NCBI GenBank assembly: GCA_937860175.1
Contig: CALMBJ010000174.1
Location: 1 to 7,199 of the forward strand
Length of the DNA stretch: 7,199 nt
DNA from: an uncultured Actinomycetes bacterium
GTDB lineage: Bacteria; Actinomycetota; Actinomycetes; Nanopelagicales; Nanopelagicaceae
Reading direction: 5' to 3'
Part shown: positions 7,040 to 7,199 of the stretch, one piece after another
Numbering within the stretch: the first letter of the stretch is position 1
How the letters are laid out: each line of letters starts with the position of its first letter
Notes under the pieces: model-generated
Seen by the model: only the letters and a program-made list of their open reading frames with translations
The model's database searches: none
What the model was told of the DNA's origin: nothing
Program-made: the position numbers and the translations under genes

Positions 7040-7198
7040 TTAGCAAAACACCTCTAGGGCCCATGGCTCTTTATCTGTGGCCTGAATTAAATCGCAAGTA
7101 AACTTTTTTGAAACAATCTTTTGTAACTGCTTAGGCGTGCTGATCATCTCGCCACTTTCAACAATGAGGCGCGCAACTTCCCCGCGAGTTTTCTTAGA
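7040..7198 (-). CDS. Unidentified protein, C-terminal 52 residues (5' end outside window)
   Basis: On the minus strand one frame stays open from the right window edge to a TAA whose complement is TTA at 7040-7042. The translated end begins SKKTRGEVARLIVESGEMIS and finishes DKEPWALEVFC. It is mostly helical in character and ends in cysteine. I do not recognise a family from this fragment. It converges on the hydrolase with only 7 bases between the two stop codons and no visible terminator hairpin in that gap. Support is the open frame, sensible codon use and the otherwise gene-dense layout; it could be longer or (less likely) a chance open frame. Confidence 0.55.
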   Translation of the reverse strand, partial: SKKTRGEVARLIVESGEMISTPKQLQKIVSKKFTCDLIQATDKEPWALEVFC

Positions 7199-7199
7199 C

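Overview
The window looks like chromosomal core DNA from a streamlined, fairly low-GC member of the Actinomycetota. The gene order ftsK - RodZ-like HTH membrane protein - rimO - pgsA - cinA - clgR - (TetR) - DUF3046 is the conserved actinobacterial block that in Mycobacterium and Streptomyces runs on into recA-recX. DUF3046 and ClgR are themselves actinobacterial families. The AT-rich third codon positions (by eye the window is mid-40s % GC, not calculated), very short intergenic gaps and overlapping genes would fit a freshwater lineage such as the acI/Nanopelagicales group. That placement is inference, not proof.

Layout. At 2-1873 is the C-terminal part of the DNA translocase FtsK, open at the left window edge. 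It ends in a short gap (1874-1996) with a GC-rich hairpin. At 1997-2776 is a single-pass HTH membrane protein of the RodZ type with a Glu/Pro/Thr repeat linker. From about 2805 a tightly packed plus-strand run follows: rimO (ribosomal protein S12 methylthiotransferase), pgsA (phosphatidylglycerophosphate synthase, ATGA overlap), a CinA C-terminal-domain amidase, clgR (Clp-protease gene regulator), a TetR-type regulator, a 66-aa DUF3046 protein starting at TTG, and an alpha/beta hydrolase. The last four genes are joined by overlaps or a 1-base gap. A convergent minus-strand gene enters from the right edge; only its last 52 codons are visible.

Functional reading. The block combines chromosome segregation (FtsK), envelope functions (RodZ-like protein, PgsA), ribosome modification (RimO), nucleotide salvage or repair (CinA/PncC) and proteolysis control (ClgR). 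The unusual part is the right-hand end. A TetR regulator is wedged between clgR and DUF3046, and an alpha/beta hydrolase occupies the position where recA is expected. I found no mobile element, CRISPR array, tRNA or rRNA, and no convincing sign of a wholly new system. The clgR-tetR-DUF3046-hydrolase cluster is the best candidate for something undescribed.
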